From NCBI GenBank assembly GCA_002812745.2, contig NCSJ02000003.1:310001-374000 (forward strand): DNA of 64,000 nt, written 5' to 3'. The notes beneath the pieces were generated by a model. It was not told the origin of the DNA and ran no database searches. It worked only from the letters and a program-made list of their open reading frames with translations. The first letter of the stretch is position 1, and the number at the start of each line of letters is the position of its first letter. This DNA comes from Scytalidium lignicola. Lineage: Eukaryota > Ascomycota > Leotiomycetes. The position numbers and the translations under genes are program-made. Shown in pieces: positions 9,572 to 21,536 of the stretch.

Positions 9572-12081
9572 TTATCTTGATAAAACCCCTTTGACAGTAC
9601 CATGTATAATTGGTTGTCCCTCGACAAGTAACTCGTTAGTTCCAGTATCATTACCACTCCCTACTTCTAGCCATCGCTTCAGAAGGTCATTACTTTCTTT
9701 TGGTTTAATATCAGTTGAACTCGTTCCTACCGTAACATGTGCAACCTCGTTCACACATTCCCACTCTGCGTCAACGAGTCTCGCAACTATAGCCATGACT
9801 CTATTGTCCCAGACAACCTACGACAGTAGATTAGCTCATTTCTAATAATTAGCAACTCAACGAAAACTTACTCTTTCAAGCTGGACTTTGCAATCGCCAA
9901 GCTTATTTTCCGCAGACCCCGCTTCGGCCCATAATTCATTATACTTCTGCCATAATTCGGGACGCTGTGATCCGGAAGCACGATGGATAAGAGTGACATG
10001 GAATTCTGATTGAACTCGACGTGATTGCTGCAACATTCGGAAGAATCTTGCTTTATTTGATGAAACGTTTGCGAAGTTTGATTCTAGCGCGTTCAGAATA
10101 TCTGATTTGGGCAACGTAACAGACACGTATTCCAAATTACGTTTCTTAGGAGGCTGGGAAGGCTTGTCCTACAACATAGTTAGCTTGTTATTCCTTCAAC
10201 AAATATTAGAGCGCCAGCAACCTTTTTTGTCTTTTCATTTTTCGATTTATTACCCCGATCGGGAATAACATGTTTGATAACTGGCCTATATTCGGTCAGA
10301 GCGAAGTTAATGGCTTCGTCTAGTTCGTCAGCGCTTGGCCTGTCCGAGAATAATTTCGGATACAGAGTATCCAACTGAGAAATGACCGTCTCTAAGTTCT
10401 GTCTGGAGTCTTGAGTTGGATCAAGGTCAATAACAGCGTCAAAACCGTCATCGGGTTGGCCATCAGCATTTAGTGGTTCGAAGCGATGAATGAAGCCTTC
10501 CATGATGCCAACCACCTTTTTCTGCTCTGATGAGGCTTGGATAGTTTGATGATTATCACCACGTGAGAAAACACGCTCTTGAGTTACTCGACGTATGTTC
10601 TCCAGATTTTCAGGATGGTGGACAAAGTTCAAAGCAACAAGTCGCACATGACGATGTGTGCTGTGAACATCACGAAGAATCTGTTGACGCTCATGCTTCA
10701 TAGCATTATTTCGATCTGCAAACACTACAGGTTTCTGTTCGAGTTGCTTTAATACTTCGTTCGTAAACCGAGGCGGTCGACCTTTTCCAGTAATATTATC
10801 ATTTTGAACAAGGCCCCAATCAAAAAGATGTTGCAGGGCTACAGCAATAGTAGTCTTTCCGCAGCCAATTGTCGCAATTGGAACCAAGATAAGGTTTTTC
10901 GTCACATCTTCTGTGGCGCCTCCAATTTTGGAATACTCTCTGCGAATAATGTCCGAGCCTTTCAGGTTCTTCTCTTTAAGGAAATCATCCCTTAGTTGGA
11001 TGATTCCATGGTTATGGACGTATGCTGCTCCTAATGATGGGTCATCAACAAGCCGCTTCCGAACGTAGAGCAAATATTCCTCAGTAATTTCAACATGTTT
11101 CCTGTATCTAGGGGCCTTCCCTGATATCAATTCCTTTGTGCACTCACGCCACTGTCGGTACAATAAATAAGGCTCTTCGAATTTGTATTTGAAGAACCAG
11201 TCTGAGTATGGCCCAGACGAGTGCATACGAGCCTTGCACCTGATAACAAATCCTTCGACATCTCGGCCATCGTATGATCCGGTATTAGAAACTTCTTCCA
11301 GAAATGATTTTACCATGTCAATGTTTTCCATCACCAAAAAATCTGTCTTGTGGAAGCCCCACTCACTCGCAAAGGCTTTGACTTGGTCTCCTGGATAGGT
11401 CATAAATTCTGGAATGTTGATATTTATTCCATGGAGATAAAGCCCTGCTTTCTCATTCTTATAAGAAAGGATATGCTCCTCAAAATCGTCATCACACAGC
11501 TCCGCAACAGCTGTGACATTCCTTCTCCTCAGCTCCCGTGCGAGATCTTCACGTGTTTTGCCAACAGCCTGGAGCTGCCTATCGATCCATCTCTCGCCCC
11601 TCATAGCATGACTTGATTCAGCGTCATTCCTTGGACCAGTCGAATGTTTGCTGCAGACCAATAGAGATCCATCGTGTAAACCGCTGATAAAGATGATGCA
11701 GCCATTTTCTTTTAAACTTAACTCGTACGGGCCCTTAGTGTTTTCCTCGATATTTTGCCACTTCGTGTCAGCTACCTCTTCTGTATTAAAGAATTTATCA
11801 TATCCTCGAACTGCAATCTCCGGTTGCCCTTTCTCATTTTTGCCAGTGAAGAGCCCACGAGCATAGGTTGGAAGGTCACTACGCTTATAATCCCAATCTT
11901 GGAATCTCCATGAGGAAACAACAAGCTCTGCTAGTGAGCCATGAACTAGAAAATCGGATTTCTTGCATCTAAAAGACTTTCCATCGCCATCTTTCTTGGT
12001 GTTGCCATTCAGATCACGAAGTAGAGTGGCTACGTCTTCAACTCTTTGAGGAAGGTAAGGAACCTTGCTGGCAGTTGCCAT
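9572..12081 (-). CDS. TRL1: tRNA ligase (ligase, kinase, cyclic phosphodiesterase)
   Basis: Complement(join(9572..9817,9872..10168,10222..12081)), 800 aa, a typical fungal length. It heals and seals tRNA exons after intron removal and also ligates the unfolded-protein-response mRNA (HAC1 type). The N-terminal adenylyltransferase has the nucleotidyl-Lys motif LSLKENGCIIF (Lys124), EGFVIR (motif IV) and WFFKYKFEEPYLLY (motif V). The kinase has the P-loop ATIGCGKTT near residue 400. The C-terminal 2H phosphodiesterase has HVTL (in FHVTLIHR) and HVTV (in AHVTVGT). Introns are 54 nt (GTAAGT/TCGTAG) and 53 nt; the latter has an unusual GTTGCT donor but a good GCTAAC branch and TTGTAG acceptor. The domain split across exons is intact. 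Confidence 0.95.
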
Positions 12082-12635
12082 GACAGCAAGATGCCCGACT
12101 TAAAGGCGGAAATAGAATATAACTTTTTGCTTAAAGAAATAGTACAAACTGAGTCAACACTGCAAACAACGTGATCTGCGTGCTGAAGCCCTGAGCAGAA
12201 ACAAATAAATGGATAGGGAATCCACAACAAAGAAAGAAGCCTCGAGCTTTTTCTTATAAAAGTAGCATCCAGGAACCAACGAACAAAGGCCAGGCACTCT
12301 TCTTAGTCCCTCCAGATGACTGTTCGCCGGCCAGGGCAAAGTCGTATTTTCTGGAGAGGCCGTCGAGCCAAAACCTGAGTCGAGCTTTGTTGCCTCCAAT
12401 GAAAAGGCGGGCGCAGCTGCAGGGACCGTTGGGAGCAAAGTGCGCCTCGCTAATTAATGCCCCGCAGCAACCNTTTTTTTCTCTCAGCCTCGTCTGACGG
12501 TCTGAGCTACCGGACGTGCACAAGAGGCCTCCAAATATCTCTCCCAACACAAAAAAAAAAGAAATCATAGAATTACGCTGTGGCCTTTCATTATTTCTGC
12601 TCTCATATCTAGCTCTACTCTTGACTGCTGTCATA
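12082..12635. promoter_or_regulatory. Divergent promoter TRL1 / ankyrin gene
   Basis: 554 bp shared by two divergent starts. It contains a T-run with one n near 12472 and an A10 run at 12549-12558 about 80 bp before the ankyrin ATG; such A/T tracts are common nucleosome-depleting elements. Long minus-strand frames here overlap nothing coding and are not supported. Confidence 0.4.
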
Positions 12636-13310
12636 ATGGCGTCTGCGCAATCCAATCCGTTTCTGCTGGCGGCAGACAACCCTACCCAACTTTTACCCCT
12701 CCTTCGATCCAAGCCCGAGCTTGCAGCTTCCCAAGACGAGCACGGCTACTCCCTTATTCACGCAGCCGCATCATACAACCACCTGGATCTACTTCGCGCT
12801 CTGGTAAACGAATTTCACGTCAATGTAGATTTAAAGGACGAGGATGGCGAGACAGCGCTCTTTGTAGTAGAGACCGTGGATTGTGCTAAAGTCCTTGTCG
12901 AGGAACTACACGCCAGCTTTGTATTGAGAAGTTCGGATGGAGTGTCTCCGAGAGAAAGGATAGAGGAAGAAGGAGATTTTCCCGAAGTCGCAGTTTATCT
13001 ACGAATTAAGGAGCTTGAATCCAGTAATAGCTCTACGAATGGCAATAGTCGCACTACAGAAGTAGAGTCCAATGGCATACACCCTCCTCCGCCATTACCC
13101 GAGGGCATTTCTGTCGATATTGGAACAATAAATTCCGAGAATGATATGCCGGAGGTAGCGGACCCTGAATTTCGGAGAAGGATAGAAGAACTAGCGGCTC
13201 GATCAGATTTTCAGAGCGAGTCTGCGCAGAGAGAGCTCAGGCAGTTGATAACGGAGGCCCTAGGAGGGGAATTTAGCAATGAAAGAGATGTCCGACAACG
13301 AACTAGCTGA
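12636..13310 (+). CDS. Short ankyrin-repeat protein
   Basis: Intronless, 224 aa. The ATG at 12636 was chosen because it opens the conserved block; codons upstream in frame look like UTR. Ankyrin-like helices occupy about residues 5-110 (DEHGYSLIHAAASYNHLDLLRALV, then LKDEDGETALFVVETVDCAKVLVEE and VSPRERIEEEG). A Ser/Asn-rich linker with a PPPPLPEG stretch and an acidic helical C-terminus follow. The size and layout match the small fungal ankyrin proteins related to S. cerevisiae YCR051W, whose function is poorly known. It is convergent with the Rpp40-like gene, with 12 bp between the stops. Confidence 0.8.
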   Translation: MASAQSNPFLLAADNPTQLLPLLRSKPELAASQDEHGYSLIHAAASYNHLDLLRALVNEFHVNVDLKDEDGETALFVVETVDCAKVLVEELHASFVLRSSDGVSPRERIEEEGDFPEVAVYLRIKELESSNSSTNGNSRTTEVESNGIHPPPPLPEGISVDIGTINSENDMPEVADPEFRRRIEELAARSDFQSESAQRELRQLITEALGGEFSNERDVRQRTS

Positions 13311-13322
13311 AACTTCCCTCCC

Positions 13323-14676
13323 TCAGCCTTCCGAGAGCTCCCAGAGTACATATTCGTTTGAGTTGGTATGCAGCTTCAGCACAGTGCATGCTTTCGTATT
13401 ACCTGACTTCTCCTCGCTGAAGCTACCTACGCTATAAGCGAACCATGCGTCTCGCGGTATAGCTAGTAGTGCTTGAACAAACATCTTGTGTGCCCAAGAA
13501 GAGGTTAAAAACCCTTGCCAAGTAACCTTGACGAGAGTAGCACTGGTATTTGATGAACCTGGCGGGACGTATCTAGAAAGAAAGCTGTCGATATTGTCAT
13601 CGGGGTCGATCCTTGGACTTTCCAGGCAGACCAGGGATAACCACTCGTATATCTCGCAGGAGAATTCTTCGAAGTCCCCGTCATGCTCAGGCCCTAGTTC
13701 TGCGGGCGGTGCCAATGTTGGCATGTTGGTCCTGATATCCTGCGAAATTATGGGTTGGCAGGTGATTCTGGTAGGGAAATGTTGATCTAGCAGATCTTTC
13801 ACTGGAGCTATTCGTGTATCAGTCATGAAATTTTCAAATAACTTAGTGTAGGGCCATCTGGCGACCTTACCTGTTGTACTTAAATCGCAGAAGAACCATG
13901 TGACTGGCGCGGTGAGAACATTCTTAAAGGCATAGACAATTCTATCGAAGCCCTTTTTACCATGAAGCATCGATGGGAGGCGAAGATTTATTTCAACCAC
14001 TGATAAATCGTTAATTGTATATTTAATGGATTATGTGAGATTTTTGGTCTTACCCCAACGTGGCTTGGAACCACGCCCTCCTTTAACACCTTCTGGCTTC
14101 CCAACAATCCCTGCTCTCTCATAGGACTCCTTATCCAAGTGTAATGTTAAGATTCCTATAAAATAGATAAGCATAGAGTGTGTTAAAATTCAAAAGTTAG
14201 TGTGTTTCTACCATCCTTCAAGGAGTAGACGTTGTCGATGCCAACTCGTCCTTCTGAGAGCATCAGTACGTCGCCTGTAGTAATTATTAGACAACTCATG
14301 CATACAGCAAATGAATATTAAGGTAGAATAGAAATATATACCTTTTTTTTATGTACTCATTGAAAATTTCCCCTTCGACTAAAGACCTCAGAGGTAGGAT
14401 GACCCGGCTATATATCGGATTGATCTCATCCTTGATCAAGTCTGTTTTGACAATTTCATAAATTTCTTTTGGGAGTATAAGTTGTACCTAATAGAATTAG
14501 CATCAGAGGTACTAGTCGACGCCTATTCAGTTTACCTGATGAACAAATCTTTGATTCAGGACTGCGGCAAATGGGTTTCTTTTCACGGGAGGTTGTTTAG
14601 GGTCGAGATGACCCATCGTCCCGTATGAAGCAACGCATTTTGGTCCCTGCTTGGGGCTGGTTGGGAACCCTAGCAT
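13323..14676 (-). CDS. RNase P/MRP Rpp40-like subunit (apparent one-base frame break)
   Basis: Complement(join(13323..13807,13871..13999,14054..14155,14212..14274,14342..14487,14536..14676)), about 354 aa. Five introns have good GT-AG signals. Landmarks: the N-terminal MLGFPTSPKQGPKCVASYGTM, a PVKRNPFAAVLNQRFVHQ strand, GDVLMLSEGRVGIDNVYSL, and the DRIVYAFKNVLTAPVTWFFCD core with a long acidic EFSCEIYEWLSL helix. This agrees with the Rpp40 family that joins RNase P/MRP in tRNA 5' processing. At the junction 14274/14342 the reading phase fails by one base: the A8 run (T8 on the plus strand, 14343-14350) would give a clean frame as A7. Family assignment is from memory of conserved blocks, not a search. 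Confidence 0.65.
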
Positions 14677-14951
14677 TCTTACGACAAGATAGAAGTAATT
14701 ATTGCTTAATTAGATTCTTAGAAAACAAAGTTCATGACCCCGTATAGTGCAGACGCGTAGTGTTTTTGTCCGTNGGGGGGGATGTATAAAGGTACGCTAA
14801 TTAACTAACGATTATCGCTGGGAATAATTTTGGCACCTTCACTTTTTTTCACAATAAAAATCGGCTACGAAACGATTCATAAAATCTGCACGTGAACATC
14901 ACCAACAACTAATGGAGTTGCAATTTACAGTGAACTTATGCATCTGAGATC
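14677..14951. promoter_or_regulatory. Divergent promoter Rpp40-like / TRM11
   Basis: 275 bp between two divergent tRNA-processing genes. It contains an n beside a G7 run at about 14774-14781. No specific site is assigned. Confidence 0.4.
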
Positions 14952-16481
14952 ATGGAGTATATGATAAGATTTAAACATGCGCATGAGGAATTTCGTCTCG
15001 CAGAAGTGAAAGCTTTGGCGATACTTGAGGGGGTCGACCTAGAAATCATATCTTATAGTCCGGAAGTAAGTTGACTTTTGCTCGGAAACCCCTTTGATAT
15101 TCTTACTTACTAAATCTTAGTCACCATTTTGTTTTGTGAAACTGCCATCAGAAGCAGCCGCAATAAAGCTCGTAAGAAGGAGCATCCTTGTCAAAACCAT
15201 CTATGAAGTATGGGGGAAAGGTTCTACTTATCCAGAGCTTCACGCTAGTGTGCGAGAAACTTCTCAGCACTTATGGTCTTCATATATGACTTGCTCTTTC
15301 AAATTCTCCGTTGATTCCTTCCAAGGATCGAGAACTATGAAGGAACAAAGAGAACTCATAGAGGCCTTTTCCTTCCTCGCTTTTGAAGGCCCAATTAAAA
15401 TGAATAATGCAGAACAAAGCTTTTGTATAGCAGAAGCATGGGAGGCTGGAGCTCAAAAAAGAGGTATCAAAGTCCCTGATTTAGTTTATCTTGGCAGATA
15501 TCTAGGTAGCAGTAGTAGAGATATCGTGGCAAAATACGACCTCAAGAAGAGAAAATATATAAGTACAACATCGATGGATGCCGAATTAGCTCTGGTCACT
15601 GCCAACATCACCTTGGCAGCCCCCGGGAAGCTCTTCTATGATCCATTCGTTGGCACTGGTAGCTTTATGGTTGCGTCTGCTCATTTTGGTGCCGAGGCCT
15701 TCGGAAGTGATATCGATGGACGCAGCATTAGAGGCAAGGGCAAAGCTTCATTGTTAGGTAATTTTACACAATATGGGCTCATAAATCAATTTGGAGACAC
15801 ATTTATTGCCGATATTACCCACACCCCGTTAAGGGCGACAAGGCTCTTTGATGGGATCTTATGTGATCCACCATATGGTGTCCGTGAAGGAATGAAGGTT
15901 CTTGGAAGCAGAGATCCCACAATTCCAAAGGTACCCATTATCAAGGAGGGAGAGGATAAGCCACATCATCTGTAAGTCACAATTGTTCACATTGGTTTCT
16001 ATCTCAAAACCTAATAGAAGCGTCAGACATGACGACTATATCCCGCCTAAAAAACCGTATAGTTTTCTCCAGATGCTAGATGACATCTTAGATTTCGCAG
16101 CGCTCTCTTTAGTTGATAATGGCCGACTTTCATTTTGGATGCCAACAGCAAATGATGAGGATACAGAGCTATCAATTCCACAGCATCCTTGGCTTGTCGT
16201 GACAAGTGTCTGTACCCAGGCTTTTAACAAATGTAAGTTAATCTACCATCTACACTATAAGTTTTAAAGTTTCTTGCTAACACATCTCTTCAGGGTCAAG
16301 GAGACTCATAACATACAGGCGACTCCCAGATTCTGAAGTTGATAAAGAGGTTATCCGTGACCGAAGAGCAAAGGAATCAGGAGTCAAGGCGGACGATCTA
16401 AATCCTTTCAGAAAGAAGTATTTTATGGGATTCAAACCACAAGATCTACCACCAAGTACAAAAGAAGTAAATGGCTTATGA
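14952..16481 (+). CDS. TRM11: tRNA (guanine10-N2)-methyltransferase catalytic subunit
   Basis: Join(14952..15065,15121..15971,16018..16232,16294..16481), 455 aa; introns of 55, 46 and 61 nt, all in phase. With Trm112 it makes m2G10 in tRNA. The N-terminal about 150 residues form the THUMP-containing part. The SAM-binding region reads LFYDPFVGTGSFMVASAHFG followed by GSDID. The catalytic DPPYG is in FDGILCDPPYGVREG. Later strands include FWMPT and WLVVTSVCTQAFNKW across the third intron. Length agrees with fungal Trm11 (yeast about 433 aa). Confidence 0.93.
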
Positions 16482-16964
16482 TTGTTATCACAATAATGAT
16501 CTCCACACCTAACGTCCTCTTGCGTGCATTGTTCTATCCCCAGACCAGTATCGTACGCCATATTCCATAAAGAGCTTCTTGCATTTGATATTATTTGAAG
16601 AACTGCAAAGTTACTAACCTATATTTATTATCATACACGTAAAACAAACAGATATGGTATCGTTCTCTCCGAAATACTGGCATAATCATTGCAGTAGAAG
16701 GCACAGAGATGCCATAACAACAAAAAAAATCCCGTTTGCCCAGAATACACCAAAAATGCCGAATGCACCTAGTCTATAACACCTCCCAATGGTTGCTCCA
16801 AAAACCCGCAAGAAAATCTATTTCTTATTTTTTCCACTTTCGACACTTAAGTCCAAAGACCACAATGAGTCCCAGATCACCGACCTCTTACCAGGACTCG
16901 TGCCTGTTACCGTTATGTTGGCATTTGAGTTCGCTAAGTTCTACATCCTCTCATCAGCATTCAC
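16482..16964. other. Convergent intergenic TRM11 / ATG11
   Basis: 483 bp containing both 3' flanks. A plus-strand frame from 16736 continues into the antisense of ATG11 and is not supported. Nothing else is seen. Confidence 0.5.
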
Positions 16965-19900
16965 TCAGGGTCCCATCAGGTCATCTATATTATGGGTCTG
17001 CACCTCTGTCATTCGACTCCTTTCGGGGGTTCCAAGGGCATCTTTACTCGCTGTCCTAATCAACTGTGCTTGCGCAGTCTCCGTTGTAGGAGTTGCTGGT
17101 GAAGCCGTTTTCTGAAAAGCCGTATCTGAGCCCGGCTTAACAATCTGGAGGACACCGGGGGCAGCTTTCTTGGAATTAGTGCTGCTGCGCCGACTATCGA
17201 GGCTTTTGCTCAGAGTCCTATTTAATCCTTCAACTCCGCCATTTGAAGATTTCTTGCTCCGTCGTATACTTCCTGTGGCGTCGATATGGGCACTGGCAAC
17301 TGTACTCTTGGCGAGGCCTGGGGTGGAAGGCGCGCCAGGCTTCTCTTCAGTTGCATCAATGAGATACCATCTCAATCCATCTGAAAGGTCAAAGGGATTG
17401 TCATCCTCAAATGAATCTCCACCATTGCTCGTTTCTCCAAACGAGCGTCGATCTGATATATTGGGACGATTTCCTACTAGTGACTTTGAAAGATCTACGA
17501 CCCGATCCTCAATCTTCTGGATCCGGGCAAGAAGCCAATCTCGAGTTCGCAATTTATGAGAATCTTGCTCTCGGAGGAAATAATGAGGTGCTCCAACATT
17601 AAACGCTGCCCATGCACCGGTGGATTGATTGCGCGTTGGCAAGAAGAGTGCAAGGTCCCCTTCCTTGAAGTTTTTGAAAGCAATCTTCTCATGGGCCTCC
17701 TTTTGAGCTCGGTGGGACTTTTCACGATATGCTTTAGCATCCTTAGAATACTTCTTTGCTGTATACTCTATGTCCCTGATCCGCTTCGTTATAGTCTCAC
17801 AGAAAGCCTCCATATCAAAACTACCTATGGCATTCAAGTATGCTTCATATTTCTCAGCTTCTGCATTAGAATCATCGTCATGCATCCAGTGGAGTAGATC
17901 TAGATCGCCACTGTCTGTCATCGCTCTCTTCCCGCCTGCAACAGAGATGCTCCGTCTGAGCGATGATCCAGGGTCTGAGGAGTCATAGGTAGCGGATCGT
18001 TCTGGTCTTGGTATCCTTGTTATCACCATCGAATTGCCCTCCCTAGTAACAGAGTAACTTAAACGTTCCAGTAATCTGCATAACCGATCATTCTGTGAGT
18101 AGACGCGTTGTGTGAGATCTTTGGCCCGAGTTGTCCTCGACTCGAAGCGAGTATTGAGCTTTTCTAGCTTGGATTGAGTAGAGAGTAGCTTATCTTGACG
18201 TGATCGCAACTCTTCCTCAAGGCTTCCAACTAGAGACTGTCTTGATGCGAAGTCTTTTGAAAGGCTTGTAACCTTGCGCTCTTCCTCTTCCAACCTACGT
18301 CGGAGGGCCTCCGACCCGGTCTCACCGTCTGCAACCTTTGCTCGCATCGTGCTCAACTGGCTCCGTTTGTCTTCTAACTCAGATTCTAAGGCTGCATATC
18401 TATTGCGTTCTTCACTCAGTGTTTCACGAAGCTGGGTAGACTCTTTTTCTTCAGTAGACAGCATATTTTTCAGGTCAGAAATCTGTGTTCTTGTCTCTTC
18501 CACTGTCCTCTGAGCATCGTCCCTATCTGATATTGCCAGGGCAGCATTATGTCTCTGTGCTTCAAGTTCAGCAGCTACATCGGCAGCAATATTTATCAAA
18601 GCCTCAGATAAAGTAGGTACATCGTCCGGAAGTATAGCGTTACTAGAGAGACGCTGATAGACTTTCTCCAGGGTCTGGACATGTTCATCTTCAGCAATTT
18701 CAGCTTTCTCCACACGAGCAAGCAGCTCCTTATTCTCCTCTCGAGCTTTCTGCAGTTGTTTCTCTAGAGAATCATTCGCTTGCTGTTGGAGCTTTGACTC
18801 ATTACGAAGAAATTCGATCTGACCTTGTGCTTTTTGCGCCTCAGCCATGGCCTCCTTCCGGTAATCATCAAGTTCATCTTGCAAAGAGCTTATTCGCTCA
18901 TCCACAGTCGACTTTGCATTCTCACGGGAGCCTAAAGCTCTGTCCAACTCATCCTCAACTTCTTCCAATCTGGCCTTTAGTCTTTTCATCTCTGTCTCTA
19001 AAGATCTTCGTTCCTCAGCAAATTCGCGGTGCTGGGCCTCGAAGTTCTCCATAAGATCCTTATTGGTTGAACTGGTCTCATCTACCTTAGCTTTAAGGTC
19101 ATTAGCGGCACTTGTCTGAGCTGATAGTTCCTTCTCCATCCCGGAGGCTCGCTCACGCTCGGCGATCAACTCTCCTTCTAGAGATAAAATTTTCTGCTGA
19201 GTAGCTTTTTCCTCTGCACCTTGGTTTGCCGAGAAGCGTCGAGAAGAGACCGAAGATCTTCTCGATGTATCGTCAGGGAATCGTGGAGATCCAACTGGGA
19301 ATGGGATGTTTGGAGATTCTGGGCTTGGGTTCGAGGGTAGCTGGAAAACATTCCCTGACGATGTCCTGCTTACATGACTCTGTCGATGGAGCAAATCTTC
19401 AAGCCTTCGCACACGGCTTTCAGCAGTTTTAAGTTTGCTTTCAGTTTTCTGCTTCTCTTCTTGTAGCGAACGTATTAAGTCATCATCTCCTCGAAGTAAA
19501 AGTGCGCTTCGCCCAATAGCAGCTTCATGAATGCTCCCATTTTTGAAGGCTTTAACACGTTTGCTTTGCTGTTTTGTCGGGTTATTTAGTTCTGAAATAA
19601 TCTTAGACACATCGTTGATGATAGCTGGTTTTGTATCCTGGGCTTTCAGCGCATCTAGCAGATCGATCAGATCCTGCCTCGTGACTTGAGGCCATTCTTC
19701 CTCAGATCCAAGCAGGTTCACTTCAAGACTGACGACCTTGTTCTCTGCCCTATCGCCCCAGAGGGCAGAGCCCGTTCCCTTTTGCCATTTCCGCCTTCGT
19801 CTTAACTCTTCATCTTGGAACATGGCCATCTCATTCACTAAGGTTGAAGAATCCGACCTGACCTTATCATTCCACTCTCGCCGTCTTATAGACTCAGCCA

Positions 19901-21233
19901 GGAAGGACGCGTAAGTTACCGGTAATAGATTAACACTTGAAAGCAAGTGGAAGGCTTCGATGCTCGCATTATCCAGCTCTATTGCAGCAAACTGAGCGTT
20001 GGCTTCTGAGACCATCGAAGTGAGATTAGTGACAGTATGCATAAATCCCAGAGATTCGACCGCAATAGCATTTCGCGTTTCCGTAGCCGTTCGTAAGAGT
20101 CCATCCATTTCAAGGGCTCTCTTGGCAAGGTTGGGTAGGAAGTTCTTTGTATGTAATAGGGCAGATTTAGAAGCTTGCGAGACATTTTTAGGGGTATTCG
20201 CATATCCTAGGATACTCTCGTAGTCACTGTTAACCTTCTTCGCAATAGCCTCGATGTCTTGCATTAATTGTACAGATTCCGGTGCCTGCGAAAGAATCGA
20301 TCGAGCCACGCCTTTCTCCACCTTGTCAAATAGGTCATCGGTATATGCGAGGATTGTATCAACCTTCATACCCAGCTCACTACGATTTCGAGTGAGCTGG
20401 GTAGACATATTCCGTATGAGCTTCCCGGCTTTCTTGATTTCCTCAACATCCAGAAGATCATCCAGAGCCGGCTTCCGTGAACTTCTTCTTACATCACGCC
20501 CTGTTATGAATCTGATAATATGTGCTGTCGATGGCAACTGGCGAAACTGAACGAGTGAAGCCTCCCATTCCGAACCTGCATTTCCTTGCTCCTTCTGTAT
20601 ATCTTGTGCCCAGGCCTGCACATCGGCGTTCTTTTGATCGACTCCTTTGACATGCTTCTCCAGATTCATAACAGCAGCATCCACACATCGAGTGATAACC
20701 TCTATCTCGTCATATCTCCGCTGTGTTTCTTCTGCCATGACCGTACAGTCGTCCACCACCTTTAACGCCCATGATCGACGGGTCATGAAGAGGTCGCGCC
20801 ATGCTTGCAGGTCGGTCTGGTCTGATATCGTATCGGGAGGTTTAGCAACAATGTACTTCGCTGACAGCGGTATATCGGTAATGAGTGACTTTGCCAGTCC
20901 AGGAGAGGTCGGTTGAATGATCCTTCGGTCATATACTAAGATCTCCTTCTACTTCTTATCAGCACGAGCTCTTATCACGATAGCTTTCTAGCTTACCTCT
21001 GTGAGTAAGGACTGCACACGGATAACTTTTCCTTGAGCTGTAAGAGATATCTGATCCTGTACAGCTATTGGGCTATGCTTCTCGACCCACGTCTTGAAGC
21101 CATCTAACCTGCGAAGGGTTAGTATATCTAAGCATCGCACGCACACCTCGAGGTCCGCTACTCACGAAGCAAACGCTGCTGGGTCGGTCTGAAGGCGCTG
21201 ACCCGTATGTGCAATGAAAATTTGAAGAGCCAT
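16965..21233 (-). CDS. ATG11: Autophagy scaffold Atg11
   Basis: Complement(join(16965..20948,20997..21108,21166..21233)), 1387 aa; introns of 57 and 48 nt. The small first exons encode the ubiquitin-like start (MALQIFIAHTGQRL, then LDGFKTWVEKHSPIAVQDQI), which fixes the initiator. Next come KEILVYDRR, an alpha-helical Atg17-like region, and a long coiled coil (about residues 530-1040, Glu/Lys/Leu heptads). A C-terminal claw domain around residues 1100-1220 contains HYFLREQDSHKLRTRDWLLARI. Atg11 links cargo receptors to the Atg1 kinase at the phagophore assembly site in selective autophagy (pexophagy, mitophagy). The Ser-rich tail near the C-terminus is low complexity. Confidence 0.93.
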
Positions 21234-21536
21234 CCCCGCACCTTCAAAGTCTGCAGCCGCTGCGCGCTGCAGCTTTCTTCGTCTTCGCAGATTAGCGTTA
21301 AGGGGACTTCTTCTAAGTGCATGAAGGGTTGGAGATCACAGGGTTCACCAAACAAGGTTTCCAGGCAGCTTGGGCCTTCGTTCATCATAAGCCACACTTA
21401 TCAGCCACAACTTGCATTTCTACGCGTCGTTGCTTTTCTTCGTCGCGTCTCCTCTTCCCTTGATTTGTTCTTCAGACCAGGAAATTTTGGGTTAAATAAA
21501 GCTTGTTAGAAAACAAGGAGATATTTATTTAAAGAG

